Assembly: GCA_027577595.1 (NCBI GenBank)
Contig: JANBRJ010000026.1
Coordinates: 121,627 to 185,626 of the forward strand
Length of the DNA: 64,000 nt
From: Coemansia sp. RSA 487
Taxonomy: Eukaryota > Kickxellomycota > Kickxellomycetes > Kickxellales > Kickxellaceae
Direction: 5' to 3'
A program made the translations under genes and the position numbers. This document shows positions 12,130 to 22,736 of the stretch, in pieces (position 1 is the stretch's first letter; each line of letters opens with the position of its first letter). Under the pieces are notes generated by a model. It ran no database searches and was not told the origin of the DNA. It worked only from the letters and a program-made list of their open reading frames with translations.

Positions 12130-13728
12130 ATGAAGATTAGCGCTGTGCGTTTCATGATTTCCACCGTTGCAGCACTTGCTGTTACCGGCTCGTTTGCATA
12201 CGCAGAGGAGGATACCAAGTCTGATGTTGTGGTGCTAAACACAGAAAACTTTAAAGAGTGGGTGTCTGCACAGAACATTGCGCTGGTTGAATTCTATGCC
12301 CCCTGGTGCGCTCACTGCAAATCCCTGGCTCCTGTCTACGAGAAGGCGGCATCTGCCTTGAAGGGGGAGGGTATCTCACTGGCAAAGGTCGACTGTACCG
12401 AAGAGCAGTCCCTTTGCGAGGAGATGCAAATTCCCGGTTTCCCAACCCTCAAGGTCTTCAAGGACGGCGACCACTCAGCCTACAACGGCAGCCGCCAGGA
12501 GGAGGGCATCATCAGCTATATGCGCAAGCAGCTCCTTCCGCCTCTGTCCCAGCTTACAAAGGACAGCTTTGTTAAGTTCACCAAGTCGGATCGTGTGGTG
12601 ATTATTGGGTTTATCGATGATAGCGAGTCGACTGAGTACACTAACCTTGAAACCCTTGCAAACGAGCTTCGCGACGAGTATTCCTTTGGTGTCGTTGCAG
12701 ACAAGGCTCTCGCAAAAGAACAGGGCATTGACGTGCCTGGAATTGTTGTGTACAAGGAGTTTGACGATGGCAAGGACATATTTGATGGCAAGATCACCGC
12801 AGATGAGATCCGCAGCTTTGTCAAAGCAAGCTCTGTCCCGATCTTTGGCGAGATCTCTGGAGAAAATTACGCAATGTATGCGCAGTCTGGTCTGCCTTTC
12901 GCATTCGCCTTCTTCGATAGCGACGAGACTCGTAAGGAGCTTGAGGATGAAATCTACAACGTTGCCAAAGAAAACAAGGGTGCTCTCAGCTTTGTGCTTA
13001 TTGATGGCAGCAAATATGCTTCCCAAGCAGACCATCTCAACCTTGAGCGCAAGTGGCCCGCATTTGCCATCCAGAACCAGACAAGCCTTGCTAAATACCC
13101 CTTCCCCCAGGACAAGGACATAACCGAGAAGAACATTCGCGACTTTGTGGCTGAATTTGTCGAGGGTAAGATCGAGCCTAACTACAAGTCCGAGCCGATC
13201 CCCGAGTCCAATGATGGCGGCGTCTTTACGCTTGTGTCCAAGCAGTTCAACGAGGTTGCGTTCGACAAGACTAAGGACGTGCTTGTTGAATTCTATGCGC
13301 CATGGTGCTCATACTGCAAGCGGCTTGCGCCTGTGTACGAGGAGCTTGGCGAAAAGCTCAAGGACAACAATAACCTAGTTATCTCCAAGATGGATGCCAT
13401 TGCAAACGATATCCCCTCGAACGACCCGGCGCTCCAAGTCCAGGGCTTCCCGACCATTGTACTTGTCCGCGGCGAGGACAATTCTATTGTTGAGTACAAC
13501 GGCGATCGCTCGCTGGAGTCCCTGGTTGAATTCATCGAGGAGAATGCAGCTTTCAAGATCGTGAAGAGAGAAGACTCTGACAAGAAGAAGGACGACGATG
13601 CGGATGTTGAGGAGGACGAGGACGAGGAAGAGGAGGAGGTTAAGAAGCCAGCGGACAAGAAGGCAGACACTGGCGCCGAGGAGAAGAAGGATGAAGTCGA
13701 CGAAGATGTTGCTCACGATGAGCTCTAA
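12130..13728 (+). CDS. PDI1: Protein disulfide isomerase
   Basis: This 532-residue ER-lumen oxidoreductase forms and rearranges disulfides in secretory proteins. It has a signal peptide (MKISAVRFMISTVAALAV to about residue 23), a catalytic 'a' domain with EFYAPWCAHCKSLAP, two redox-inactive b and b' thioredoxin folds, a second catalytic 'a-prime' domain with EFYAPWCSYCKRLAP, an acidic Asp/Glu-Lys tail and the ER-retrieval signal HDEL. The start at 12130 is chosen because it begins the signal peptide; the frame is open upstream but unlike PDI. The active sites are CAHC and CSYC rather than the usual CGHC, which should alter redox potential. The gene is intronless in its coding part. The 3' end faces deoxyhypusine synthase, 167 bases away. 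Confidence 0.96.
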   Translation: MKISAVRFMISTVAALAVTGSFAYAEEDTKSDVVVLNTENFKEWVSAQNIALVEFYAPWCAHCKSLAPVYEKAASALKGEGISLAKVDCTEEQSLCEEMQIPGFPTLKVFKDGDHSAYNGSRQEEGIISYMRKQLLPPLSQLTKDSFVKFTKSDRVVIIGFIDDSESTEYTNLETLANELRDEYSFGVVADKALAKEQGIDVPGIVVYKEFDDGKDIFDGKITADEIRSFVKASSVPIFGEISGENYAMYAQSGLPFAFAFFDSDETRKELEDEIYNVAKENKGALSFVLIDGSKYASQADHLNLERKWPAFAIQNQTSLAKYPFPQDKDITEKNIRDFVAEFVEGKIEPNYKSEPIPESNDGGVFTLVSKQFNEVAFDKTKDVLVEFYAPWCSYCKRLAPVYEELGEKLKDNNNLVISKMDAIANDIPSNDPALQVQGFPTIVLVRGEDNSIVEYNGDRSLESLVEFIEENAAFKIVKREDSDKKKDDDADVEEDEDEEEEEVKKPADKKADTGAEEKKDEVDEDVAHDEL

Positions 13729-13895
13729 ATGTTGTTTTCTATTTTTTTTCCTATTGATTTCTTTTCCATTTTGACATAAGCATTTGGTATTTTAATTATG
13801 CCAGGCGTTGTGTATTTATTCTTTTAAACATCTATTTCCTCTATGCAATCACCAGCATATGCCATGCCATTCATATTTCTCCAACTGAAAATACA

Positions 13896-14993
13896 CTAGT
13901 CGGTTTTAGCAAATGTCTGAGCCACAAGTAGCGGGAATATGAGCGATGCATCTGCATACACCTTGACTGACTCGGCATTGGCCTTGATCTTCCCCCACGA
14001 AACCGCTTCGTCGGGACGAGCACCAGCATCGCTCCCATCAAACTCCTGCGCCGTGTTCACAAAAACTGCAAAGTCAGCGCCATTCCGCATGAGGTTCGCA
14101 TTGCAGATATGGTGCTTCACAATGCCACCACCCAGTATAATCATTCCAGTCTTCTTTGCGTACACGGCCTCACAGTTCACCGCGCGGATGTCCTGCACCA
14201 AGTCCACAACCAGACCAGGGCTGCGATAGGAATGGAAGTAGAGCATGTCGCCCAGTGACCCATCTGTGATTGCCGGGCAATATACAGGAATGCTGTTCTT
14301 GTAGGCCCAGTAGTATATAGAGTCGGGGTGGTTGATTTCCTTTCCGAGACGGTGGATTAGCTTTGACGGCGTCCATACGATCCCTTGCTCCTTTTGCTCC
14401 TTGAGCATCTGGTCGAAAATAGGTATGATCCAGTCTTCAAATTTGCAGTAGTTGTCGTTTGGAACAATCAGATTGCCGATACGGTTGAGTCCGTTTGTGC
14501 GCAGCTCTTTGCCCTTCAGGTGAAAGTCGCCCAAATACGTCTGTCCAAGACACTTTATAAAGTCCTCTTCAATGCCGCCGGCCGAAGACACAAGCACATC
14601 TACGTGACTGTTCTTTACAAGATATTTTATAGTCTCACGGATCCCGCTAGAGACAAGATTCGACGTGTATCCCAGGAAAATCTTGCACTTGAGGTTCTTA
14701 CGATACTCGGGATCGCGATCTTCCTCGGCGTCAAGATCAGTAATCAGTTCGTCCGATAATCGCCATGCACGCATATTGTTGACTATCTCGACAGCACGGC
14801 CAAAATGGGACGCCTGGAATCCCGTAGTCAGGTAGGAGTCGAGAAGCGCGTTGTAGTCCACGCCACTATCAAAGTCGTAGCCCCTGATGGTTTTTGATCC
14901 CGCGGGCACTGAAGTGGACTTTACTAATACAGCCGCCGTGGCCATATCGGGAGCCAAGATATCCTTTGTGGAATCTGAATTGCAAGCCGACAT
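13896..14993 (-). CDS. DYS1: Deoxyhypusine synthase
   Basis: The enzyme transfers the aminobutyl group of spermidine to a lysine of eIF5A, the first step of hypusine formation. I start it at 14993 ([15 protein letters not shown], 365 residues). An upstream non-ATG extension would run through a cysteine-coding CTG repeat and is probably leader. Conserved features are [17 protein letters not shown] (NAD site), [15 protein letters not shown], and GGGIVKHHI, whose lysine is the catalytic enzyme-intermediate residue. The NAD-binding block and the C-terminal [12 protein letters not shown] also match. The gene is single-exon. It shares a 608-base divergent region with RPL15, another translation gene. 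Confidence 0.96.
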   Translation of the reverse strand: MSACNSDSTKDILAPDMATAAVLVKSTSVPAGSKTIRGYDFDSGVDYNALLDSYLTTGFQASHFGRAVEIVNNMRAWRLSDELITDLDAEEDRDPEYRKNLKCKIFLGYTSNLVSSGIRETIKYLVKNSHVDVLVSSAGGIEEDFIKCLGQTYLGDFHLKGKELRTNGLNRIGNLIVPNDNYCKFEDWIIPIFDQMLKEQKEQGIVWTPSKLIHRLGKEINHPDSIYYWAYKNSIPVYCPAITDGSLGDMLYFHSYRSPGLVVDLVQDIRAVNCEAVYAKKTGMIILGGGIVKHHICNANLMRNGADFAVFVNTAQEFDGSDAGARPDEAVSWGKIKANAESVKVYADASLIFPLLVAQTFAKTD

Positions 14994-15601
14994 TTTACAA
15001 CAACAACAACAACAGCAGCAGCAGCAGCAGTAGCAATCAAACAGGTGAGAAATAGAGGGGGGTAGAAAAAGAAACAACCAGCAAAAAAGCGCAACACAAA
15101 CCAGCTCTTAAAATCTCTGACTTTTCATGTCTTCTGCGTGATTATCAGGTCTGATTCCAGCATACGATCAAATCAAATATATTTACACTTTTTCCTTATT
15201 TCGATTTTTAAGCTCTTATTTTGTGTTTTATGGATTCACCAATATCAGCGTCGAATCCTTCTTTCCTTTTCCCCATATCAGAAATTATATTTCTTTTAAA
15301 ATCGTTTTCAGGGTATGTGTTGTTCGTTCGTTAGATGGAGGGATTGCGGAATGAGAGAGGCTCGTTTGGCTTTAAAAGCAACTGAATCCATCGACTATAG
15401 TCCGCATCCATTGGCAAGGAAGCGAAGCAAAAGCATGGGGATATAGTAAAAAAATACACGATGGATTCGACAAAGCTTAAAACTGGATTCAAAAAGAGCT
15501 GACCAGCGTAGAAAGTGGAAAACTGACTAAATCTTTGAAATCGTCGAATTCTGTTCTGGTTTTTTTTTTCCACCAAATGTAGGACGCATAACTAAATAAC
15601 A
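14994..15601. promoter_or_regulatory. Divergent promoter region of DYS1 and RPL15
   Basis: This 608-base region drives deoxyhypusine synthase leftward and RPL15 rightward. It contains the 8-mer TGGATTCA on one strand or the other at 15231-15238, 15383-15390 and 15484-15491, and the near match TGGATTCG at 15462-15469. A T-run lies just before the RPL15 ATG. No ORF of note. Confidence 0.45.
14998..15030 (-). repeat. (CAA)5(CAG)6 trinucleotide repeat in the DYS1 leader
   Basis: On the plus strand this is five CAA followed by six CAG units, directly before the deoxyhypusine synthase start. In the transcript it reads (CTG)6(TTG)5 in the 5' leader. It is a microsatellite likely to vary in length. 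Confidence 0.85.
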
Positions 15602-16669
15602 ATGGGTGCCTACAAGTATCTCGAGGAGCTCACCAAGAAGAAGCAGTCGGATGTCATGCGCTTCCTTCTGCGTGTTCGTTGCTGGGAGTACAGGTAAGTT
15701 GTCCTATCTAGCGCAAGGGCTGACTGGGCTTTTTCCAGGCTTAGCTCTATGTGCTGTGTATGTCCATGTAGTGAGGGGTTAATCAAGGTCGCTTTGATGC
15801 CATAGCTAGGCAACTTGGGCTTGCTGTAGTAACTAGCTCTCTTCTTGTCACGGAGGCAGCAGAGCATAGCTGCAGCAAAATTTGCGAGCACAGAGTCGAC
15901 AGGATCAAAGCGATGCAGAACTAACTGTACTGCAAGCGTTCCCAAGGCCAGCTGCATTACCAACTAGCCATTCTAATCTGGCACAGTTGAGGCGCTTATA
16001 CTGGCCCTTGTTCCGATGACTACTCTTTGACTTTGGCATTGATGGCTTTGTTAACACTGAATCAAATTTACCCCCTCCCCGATATCTCTTTATCTGTTTC
16101 TGTACACCTTGTATGTGCTATTATGCTGTGTTGGCGATACCGTTAGACAGCTGAACGCTATCCACCGTGCCTCGCGCCCCTCGCGCCCCGACAAGGCCCG
16201 CCGCCTCGGATACAAGGCCAAGCAGGGCTACGTCATCTACCGCATTCGCATCCGTCGTGGTAACCGTAAGCGCCCCAACCCCAAGGGCCAGGTCTACGGT
16301 AAGCCCGTCCACCAGGGTATCAACGAGCTCAAGTTGCAAAAGTCGAAACGCGCTGTCGCCGAGCAGCGTGTTGGTAAGCGCTGCGGAAACCTGCGTGTGC
16401 TGAACTCGTACTGGGTTAACCAGGACTCGACCTTCAAGTTCTTCGAGGTTATCCTTGTTGATCCTTCGCACAAGGCCATCCGCCGCGACCCACGCATCAA
16501 CTGGATTGCAAATGCCGTGCAGAAGCGCCGTGAGGCTCGTGGACTCACCTCGGCTGGTCGCAAGAGCCGTGGTATTGCCAAGGGACATCTCTACAACAAC
16601 ACCCGTGGTGGAGGCCGCTACCACAACTGGAGGCGCAACAACACTCTGTCTCTGCCCCGCTACCGTTAA
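15602..16669 (+). CDS. RPL15: 60S ribosomal protein L15 (eL15)
   Basis: Exon 1 (15602-15693) and exon 2 (16147-16669) give 204 residues, exactly the usual length. It begins [20 protein letters not shown] and continues [19 protein letters not shown] across the splice (TAC AG / A CAG). The strongly basic core and the C-terminal NTLSLPRYR match eL15, which sits in the body of the large subunit against 25S/5.8S rRNA. The intron (15694-16146, 453 bases) is long compared with most introns here. Confidence 0.97.
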
Positions 16670-17067
16670 GTGCATCGGCCTGCTGGTGGTTGAGGCTCTG
16701 CTGCTGCAGTTCGTCTCTCTGCTCTGTTAGTTTTTCTTTTGTGATGTGTAGAGCTGAACCACTGAATAAAATTGACATGCGCTACCAAACCTCCAAAACC
16801 AAAGCTAAGCTTAAGCTAACTTTGAAAGAAAAAACATATGCGTTGATCGGTTGACAATCAGCACGCAGGAGCGAGAAAAAATATTGTAAACAAAATTGCA
16901 GCAAACAGTTTTGCTCTCGTTTTTTCTTTTCTTGCTTGTTGGACGTTGCGCTTTATTTATTTACTTTATTTTCCACATAATTTTTTTCCCTCCCATTTTC
17001 CGCGCCTGCCTATAAAGACAGCAGCTCAATTCGCTGTTAACCTATTCAAACAAGAAGCAAGCACAAC
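16670..17067. other. RPL15 3' region and MCM5 promoter
   Basis: A TGAATAAAATT polyadenylation-like signal occurs near 16763. The rest is pyrimidine-rich leader of MCM5, with an A/T-rich stretch at 16940-16990. Nothing else was seen. Confidence 0.55.
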
Positions 17068-19230
17068 ATGTCAGGACAAGGCTGGGACGCAGGCAAAGTG
17101 TACACGCGCAATGTACACAAGGGCGAGGACGTCAAGAATGACCGCCCAAAGCTGCAGCAGACACTGTTTGACTTTATCCAAAACTTCCGCGATGACAGCG
17201 TGTTTGTATATCGCGACCAGCTGCGCCAGAACCTGGCGATAGGCGAGAACGTGCTGGACGTCAGCCTGCAGGACCTAGCGAGCTTTGACGAGTCTCTGTC
17301 GCAGCAGCTTGTCAACCACCCATCGGATATGCTGCCCCTATTTGAGTTGGCAGCTCGCAATAGCGCGCGCAAAATCGTTGCGCCGGGCTCTGACGGACTG
17401 CAAGAGGTGCCAGAAATCCAAGTAACTTTGCGCTCCAACACCAACGTTGTGAATATTCGCGACCTAGGCTCCAGCCACATCTCTAAGCTTGTCTGCGTCT
17501 CTGGAATCGTGATTGGGGCGTCGTCCCTGACTTCAAAGGCAACAACAGTTCTTCTGCAGTGCCGCAACTGCCGCCACACGAAGCTGATGCCTGTAGGAGG
17601 CGGATTCTCGGGGGTAGCGATTCCACGCGTGTGCGACCGCGAGCAGGTTGCCAACAGCGAGAGGTGTCCGTTGGACTCATTTGAGATAATGACCGACAAA
17701 TGCACGTTTGTCGACCAGCAGACGCTGAAGGTGCAGGAGGCGCCGGATCTGATCCCTGTAGGCGAGCTACCCCGGCACATAGCAATGAGCGCCGACCGCA
17801 GTCTGTCCAACAGAGTGTTCCCTGGGTCGCGCGTCACAATCACGGGCATTTTTACTGTCTACCAAAGCAAAGGCATGAAGGGGTCAAGCGCCGTGGCCAT
17901 CCGCCAGCCATATCTCCGAGTCGTGGGGATCGAGATCAACAAGAGCGGTAACAGTTTCACCAAGCGGGTGTTTACGCCTGCGGAGGAGCACGAGTTTGTG
18001 GCGCTGTCGCGCACCTCAGACATCTACAGAAAGTTTTCCAGCAGCATCGCACCGTCGATCTATGGAAACGAGGACATCAAAAAGGCGGTTGCGTGCCTGT
18101 TGTTTGGTGGATCCAAGAAGGCGCTCCCCGACGGCATGCGTCTCCGTGGAGACATCAACGTGCTTCTTCTGGGCGACCCCGGTACTGCCAAAAGCCAGCT
18201 GCTCAAGTTTGTCGAGAAGGTGTCGCCGATTTCGATCTACACGTCCGGCAAGGGAAGCAGTGCGGCAGGCCTGACTGCGTCTGTGATAAAGGACCCGACG
18301 TCGCGCGAGTTCTACCTGGAGGGCGGAGCAATGGTGCTTGCAGACGGTGGCGTGGTTTGCATCGACGAGTTTGACAAGATGCGCGACGAGGACCGTGTTG
18401 CGATCCACGAGGCTATGGAGCAGCAGACAATCTCGATTGCCAAGGCTGGAATCACCACCATTCTCAACGCACGCTCGTCTGTGCTCGCAGCCGCCAACCC
18501 CCTATTTGGTCGCTACGACGACACCAAGGCGCCGGGAGAGAACATCGACTTCCAGACCACTATCCTGTCGCGTTTCGACATGATCTTCATCGTCAAGGAC
18601 GAGCACAATGAGCTGCGCGACCAGACCATTGCACGCCACGTCATGCAAGTGCATGCCACGCGCGCTGCCGTTGAGGTCGAGGGCGGCGAACTGGACTTGG
18701 ATACAATGCGCCGCTACATCACGTACTGCAAGGAGAGATGCGCACCGCGCCTGTCTGCCGAGGCGGCAGAGAAGCTGAGCAGCTTCTTTGTTGCGATGCG
18801 CGCGCAGCTGTGGAGCATGGAGCGCGACTCGACCGAGCGCTCGGTCATTCCGATCACCGTGCGCCAGCTCGAGGCCGTTGTGCGCATCACCGAGTCGCTT
18901 GCCAAAATGACGCTGTCGCCCGTGGCCACCATCGAGCACGTGGACGAGGCGATCCGTCTGTTCCGCATGTCGACGATGGACGCAGTCCAGAGCGGCCAGG
19001 GCGACGGCACCACCCGGTCGGACCTGTCTGCTGAGATGCGCCGTGTCGAGCAAGAGATCCGCCGCCGCCTCCCGATCGGCTCACAGGTGTCTGTGCGTGC
19101 CATCAAGAACGACTTTGCTGCACAGGGCTTCTCCGCCCATGCGATTGACAGGGCGCTGTATCTTCTTGTGCGCCAAGAGACGTTACAGTTTAAGAGCCAG
19201 CGGATGGTTATCCAGCGCGTCGGCGCCTAG
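17068..19230 (+). CDS. MCM5: DNA replication licensing factor MCM5
   Basis: This intronless gene encodes 720 residues of the MCM2-7 replicative helicase subunit that pairs with MCM2 at the gate. The N-terminal half has the OB fold and zinc-binding cysteines (CRNCRHTKL, later C of VCDRE and ERCPLD). The AAA+ module has Walker A GDPGTAKSQL, Walker B VCIDEFDKM, sensor region AAANPLFGRYD and arginine finger ILSRFDMIFI. The C-terminus is a winged-helix segment. MCM5 (rather than other MCMs) is recognised from the N-terminal YTRNV/QQTLFDFIQNF region and the conserved KALPDGMRLRGDINVLLLGD block. It follows RPL15 by about 400 bases. Confidence 0.97.
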   Translation: MSGQGWDAGKVYTRNVHKGEDVKNDRPKLQQTLFDFIQNFRDDSVFVYRDQLRQNLAIGENVLDVSLQDLASFDESLSQQLVNHPSDMLPLFELAARNSARKIVAPGSDGLQEVPEIQVTLRSNTNVVNIRDLGSSHISKLVCVSGIVIGASSLTSKATTVLLQCRNCRHTKLMPVGGGFSGVAIPRVCDREQVANSERCPLDSFEIMTDKCTFVDQQTLKVQEAPDLIPVGELPRHIAMSADRSLSNRVFPGSRVTITGIFTVYQSKGMKGSSAVAIRQPYLRVVGIEINKSGNSFTKRVFTPAEEHEFVALSRTSDIYRKFSSSIAPSIYGNEDIKKAVACLLFGGSKKALPDGMRLRGDINVLLLGDPGTAKSQLLKFVEKVSPISIYTSGKGSSAAGLTASVIKDPTSREFYLEGGAMVLADGGVVCIDEFDKMRDEDRVAIHEAMEQQTISIAKAGITTILNARSSVLAAANPLFGRYDDTKAPGENIDFQTTILSRFDMIFIVKDEHNELRDQTIARHVMQVHATRAAVEVEGGELDLDTMRRYITYCKERCAPRLSAEAAEKLSSFFVAMRAQLWSMERDSTERSVIPITVRQLEAVVRITESLAKMTLSPVATIEHVDEAIRLFRMSTMDAVQSGQGDGTTRSDLSAEMRRVEQEIRRRLPIGSQVSVRAIKNDFAAQGFSAHAIDRALYLLVRQETLQFKSQRMVIQRVGA

Positions 19231-20047
19231 CAGTTTATATCCCTTCAATTTCCTTTCATTTGCAGAGCTATGCTTTATTCTTTTGCCTTTACCGAATTTA
19301 TTAACAGTTTTACCGAGATCAAGGCACAAAGTCTAGCTCACGACGTGCGTATGTGGCGGTCTGGATGCGATCATGGCCAAGGCTGGAAAAGATCTGTAGA
19401 GGCTCACTGCCAAAGCTGCTGGTCATATGGACTGAGTCTTTTTTACGGCCGACTGGCGCTCTTCCCATCTCTTCACACCAAGAGGTGCTTTTTCCTGCTT
19501 GAGCCTTTTTTTCTCGCACAAATAGCCTTGAAGTGGCTTTTCTTGCCTTTCTTTTCTTCATTCATTCGTTTCTCATTCTGTCTGTTTTTTTTTTGTACAA
19601 GCTCTTCCCCTGCAATTCGCAAACACATTTCTGCTCATTCACTTTTATACTACTTGCTGCATTTGCTGTCTGTTCTAATCCTGGCATACAGTTTAGAGCC
19701 TTGTTGACTTTGTGTATTCTGATTTACCTCTGTATCGTTCGAATTTTGAATGCCACTCTTTCATTTGTAAAAAGGTAACTTTTGACGATATACCAAAGCC
19801 TCGACACACACGCTATTCCCATTCTTTGCCTATTCTGTGCTCTGTTTTGTTGTTGTACTAAAAGAGACATTGACGCTCGGCTAGGATACAAAATCTCCTT
19901 TTGTTTAGTGGCATCGGGGCGAAATAAGCAAAGATTCTAGGCAACTTTCAAGGGACTCCGAAGCGCAAGCGGGGCTCAGGGGCCGTGGTGGATTCTCAGC
20001 GGCCAAATAAGCAACTAAAGCCCGAAGGAACATCAAACTCTTGTGCT
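19231..20047. other. Intergenic region; possible extra 5' coding of the WDR26-like gene
   Basis: Mostly pyrimidine-rich non-coding sequence. From 19928 the frame of the next gene is open and reads TPKRKRGSGAVVDSQ before its first ATG, directly after an AG at 19940 that could be a splice acceptor. This could be coding sequence from an earlier exon, but I found no upstream ATG exon with a matching donor. Confidence 0.4.
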
Positions 20048-22372
20048 ATGGCCGGGACACAACCAATGGCTCTTCCCCTTGATAACTCATCCCCGCCGGC
20101 TAACGGCGCTGCACATGGCGGGGAATCGGCTTTTGCTAGAAGGAACGGTACCATCGACTCCTCCACAACCGAAGACGGCTGCTCGCGCTCGCTGTCTCTA
20201 TCCGAAAATGGCAATGGCAGCGATGGCAGCGGACACTTTAGTGCCAAAAGCTCTTCTTCGGATTCGCGCGATTCCGGATCTCTGAGACGTTACCCAGGGC
20301 TATCCCAGGAAACGAATCGCACCAGCCTGCGGGATTCGCAGTTCTCTGAAGAACAGGTTGTGCGGCTGATGCTGCAGGAGCTTCGGGATAGAGGTTTTGC
20401 CGATACATTTGAGCTGCTTCAGCGAGAGTCTGGACACACATTAGAAGACGAAGCGATTGCGCAATTCCGTGGCAATGTTCTGGCAGGAAAGTGGATTGAC
20501 GTTGAAAAAGCAATGTCGTCGATTATTGCGCCTGGTGCTGACTCTGAGAAAACACAGCATGTAAGTAGATGGTGGCCATTTGATGCTCGCTTGTTCATTT
20601 CCGCTTTCACTCATACTCCTCCTATTCATATATATTGCCATCCTCTTTTTTCGGTTTCACTGATGCTGCTGGTTGCACTTGCCGTCGGGCGTGGTGCTGG
20701 TGTTGTTCTTTGATGCTCTTTGTGGATTGTCCAACCTTGCTATTTCGTATGCGGGAGCCGCTTTTTGTCGATGTGTGACCGTCATATGTCCAGATTGTGC
20801 TGATTCTCTTATTACTGCCAATCCTCATAGTTAACTTGTTTTTTCCCCAACCCTACTCTCGCTTCCCCTCCTCCATCCATCACCCACCTCCTCACGCTAT
20901 TTGCATGCTGTCTTGCTAAACAATCTAATGAATCAGTTGAATGGATTTAGGCAGCGCTATTCATTGTGAAGCGGCAGCAATTTCTCGAATTCTTGGAAGC
21001 ACGCAAGCTTAAGCAGGCATTGGTTATTTTGCAGAACGAACTCAGCATGCTGACAGATGACATTCCTCAATTACATCGTCTATCGAGCCTGCTGATGTGC
21101 CCTTCGGCAGCTGAATTGCACTCTGCAGCCGACTGGGACGGCAGCTCCGGACGCTCGCGCTATCTTGTCCTTGAAGCGCTACAGAAGTACATTCTACCTG
21201 GGAAAATGGTGCCGGTCCATAGGATGGAGACATTGTATTCGCAAGCGATTATGCACCAGTGCGGTACTTGTGAGCGCCACGTCCGGTCGGCGGACAAAAA
21301 CCTTTACATTGACCACAAGTGTCCTGAATCCATATTCCCGCTAGAGCTTCAGATCAGCCTTAAGGGTCACAAGGATGAGGTATGGTATGTTGCCTTTTCC
21401 CCCGATGGCCGGTATCTAGCGTCCGCATCGTGCGACAAAACATGCATTCTGTGGAGCACCGAAGACTACTCTATCGCAAGGACGCTGGTCGGACACGAGG
21501 GCGAAGTATCGTATCTAGCTTGGTCGCCTAACAGCAAGTACATTGTGTCTGCAGGCAGCGAAAAGGTTCTGCGTCTCTGGGATGTCGAAACAGGCGAGAC
21601 CCTGCAGACCTTTGAAGGACACAGCGAGACAGTGGCTTCATGTCGCTGGTTGGGCGACAACGACAAGTTCATCTCTGGCGGCATGGACCAAAAGATCATT
21701 ATCTGGAGTACCAAAGGAAATGTGATTAAGCAGATCGCTTCACCACGCGTGCACGATCTGGCAGTGTCGGTAGACTCTAGCCTGCTTCTTGTTGCAGATG
21801 ATAAATCAAGCATACACATGTACGACTTGGCAACGCTAACGTTTATAGACAAGCTGGATGAGCCGTCTATCATCATGTCCCTGGCGTTGTCACCAGATGC
21901 ACGGTTCTGCATCACCGAGCTTCGCAGTGGCGTACTTCACATGTGGGACCTCGAGGCACGGACGCGGATACGCGAGTTTTCCGGGCATAAGCAAGGCAAG
22001 TACGTGATCCGCTGCGCGTTTGCTGGACTGGACGGCCTGTTAGTTGTCGAAGGCAGCGAGACTGGTCAGCTGTTCGTGTGGAACCGCAACACAGGACGCT
22101 TGCTGACCCGTCTCGATGGTCATACAAAGACCATAAATGGTTGCTCGTGGAGCGACAAGCTGGCAGCACTTGCCACCGCGTCAGATGATAAAACGATTAG
22201 CGTCTGGCCAGCATACCATGGCGCACCCAGTTGTGTTCCCGATTCTGCAAAGCACAAAGCAGACACGCTAGCCTCCTCGTCATCTGTGTCTCGATCCATG
22301 GCTTCCTCATCCGCAGTTGCCAATGTCAGCGATGATAATGATGACGACCAATCGATGTTGGCCGCGGTATGA
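20048..22372 (+). CDS. GID7: WD40 protein of the GID/CTLH E3 ligase complex (WDR26/Gid7-like)
   Basis: Exon 1 is 20048-20560 and exon 2 is 20951-22372, joined in phase 0, giving 644 residues from the first in-frame ATG. Order of parts: a Ser/Gly-rich, disordered N-terminus; a LisH motif (QVVRLMLQELRDRGFADTF); a CTLH segment (ARKLKQALVILQNELSML); and seven WD40 blades (for example HKDEVWYVAFSPDGRYLASA and later WSTE, LWDVETG, IWSTKG). This order is that of WDR26/Gid7, which builds the oligomeric ring of the GID ubiquitin ligase controlling metabolic enzyme turnover. The C-terminus is Ser/Asp-rich. The start could lie further upstream, since the frame stays open to 19928. The intron is 390 bases. 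Confidence 0.85.
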
Positions 22373-22736
22373 GCGACGCCGTTTTCTTTTACACGTCTTC
22401 TCTTTAAATCCTAGAAACATCTACACTTGAATTGATTTGGGGTGGCAAAGAAACTATTTCTTAACAATAATGTATTTTCCTTTTTTTTCTCTGACATATC
22501 CTAAATGATCTTGTGTTTATTCTAGAACGAAATTCTGTAAAACAAGGAGAGAGCGAATAAAAGGATAGTTCAATATAAAATTCCAAAAAACGATGGTAAA
22601 AAACTATAAAAAGAGCAAACAGTTATATAAAATTGGTAGTAAAGTGAGAGTGAGAGAGAAGCTGTACAACATCTGAAGAGACTGTAAGAAAGAAAATATA
22701 TGTCCAATATCATCAGCAAGAAAGTGGGAAGCACAA
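22373..22736. other. Convergent 3' region of the WDR26-like and PP2A B56 genes
   Basis: This A/T-rich 364-base stretch lies between two genes that converge. It contains a GAATAAAAGG signal near 22554 and several TATAAAA-like runs. No ORF was recognised. Confidence 0.6.

Noticed and set aside
14994-15077. N-terminal extension of deoxyhypusine synthase through a poly-cysteine run
   Set aside because: It translates a CTG repeat from a non-consensus start; the family N-terminus fits the ATG at 14993.
16121-16675. 184-codon open frame on the minus strand opposite RPL15
   Set aside because: It is the shadow of a highly biased ribosomal-protein gene; the plus strand encodes eL15 without doubt.
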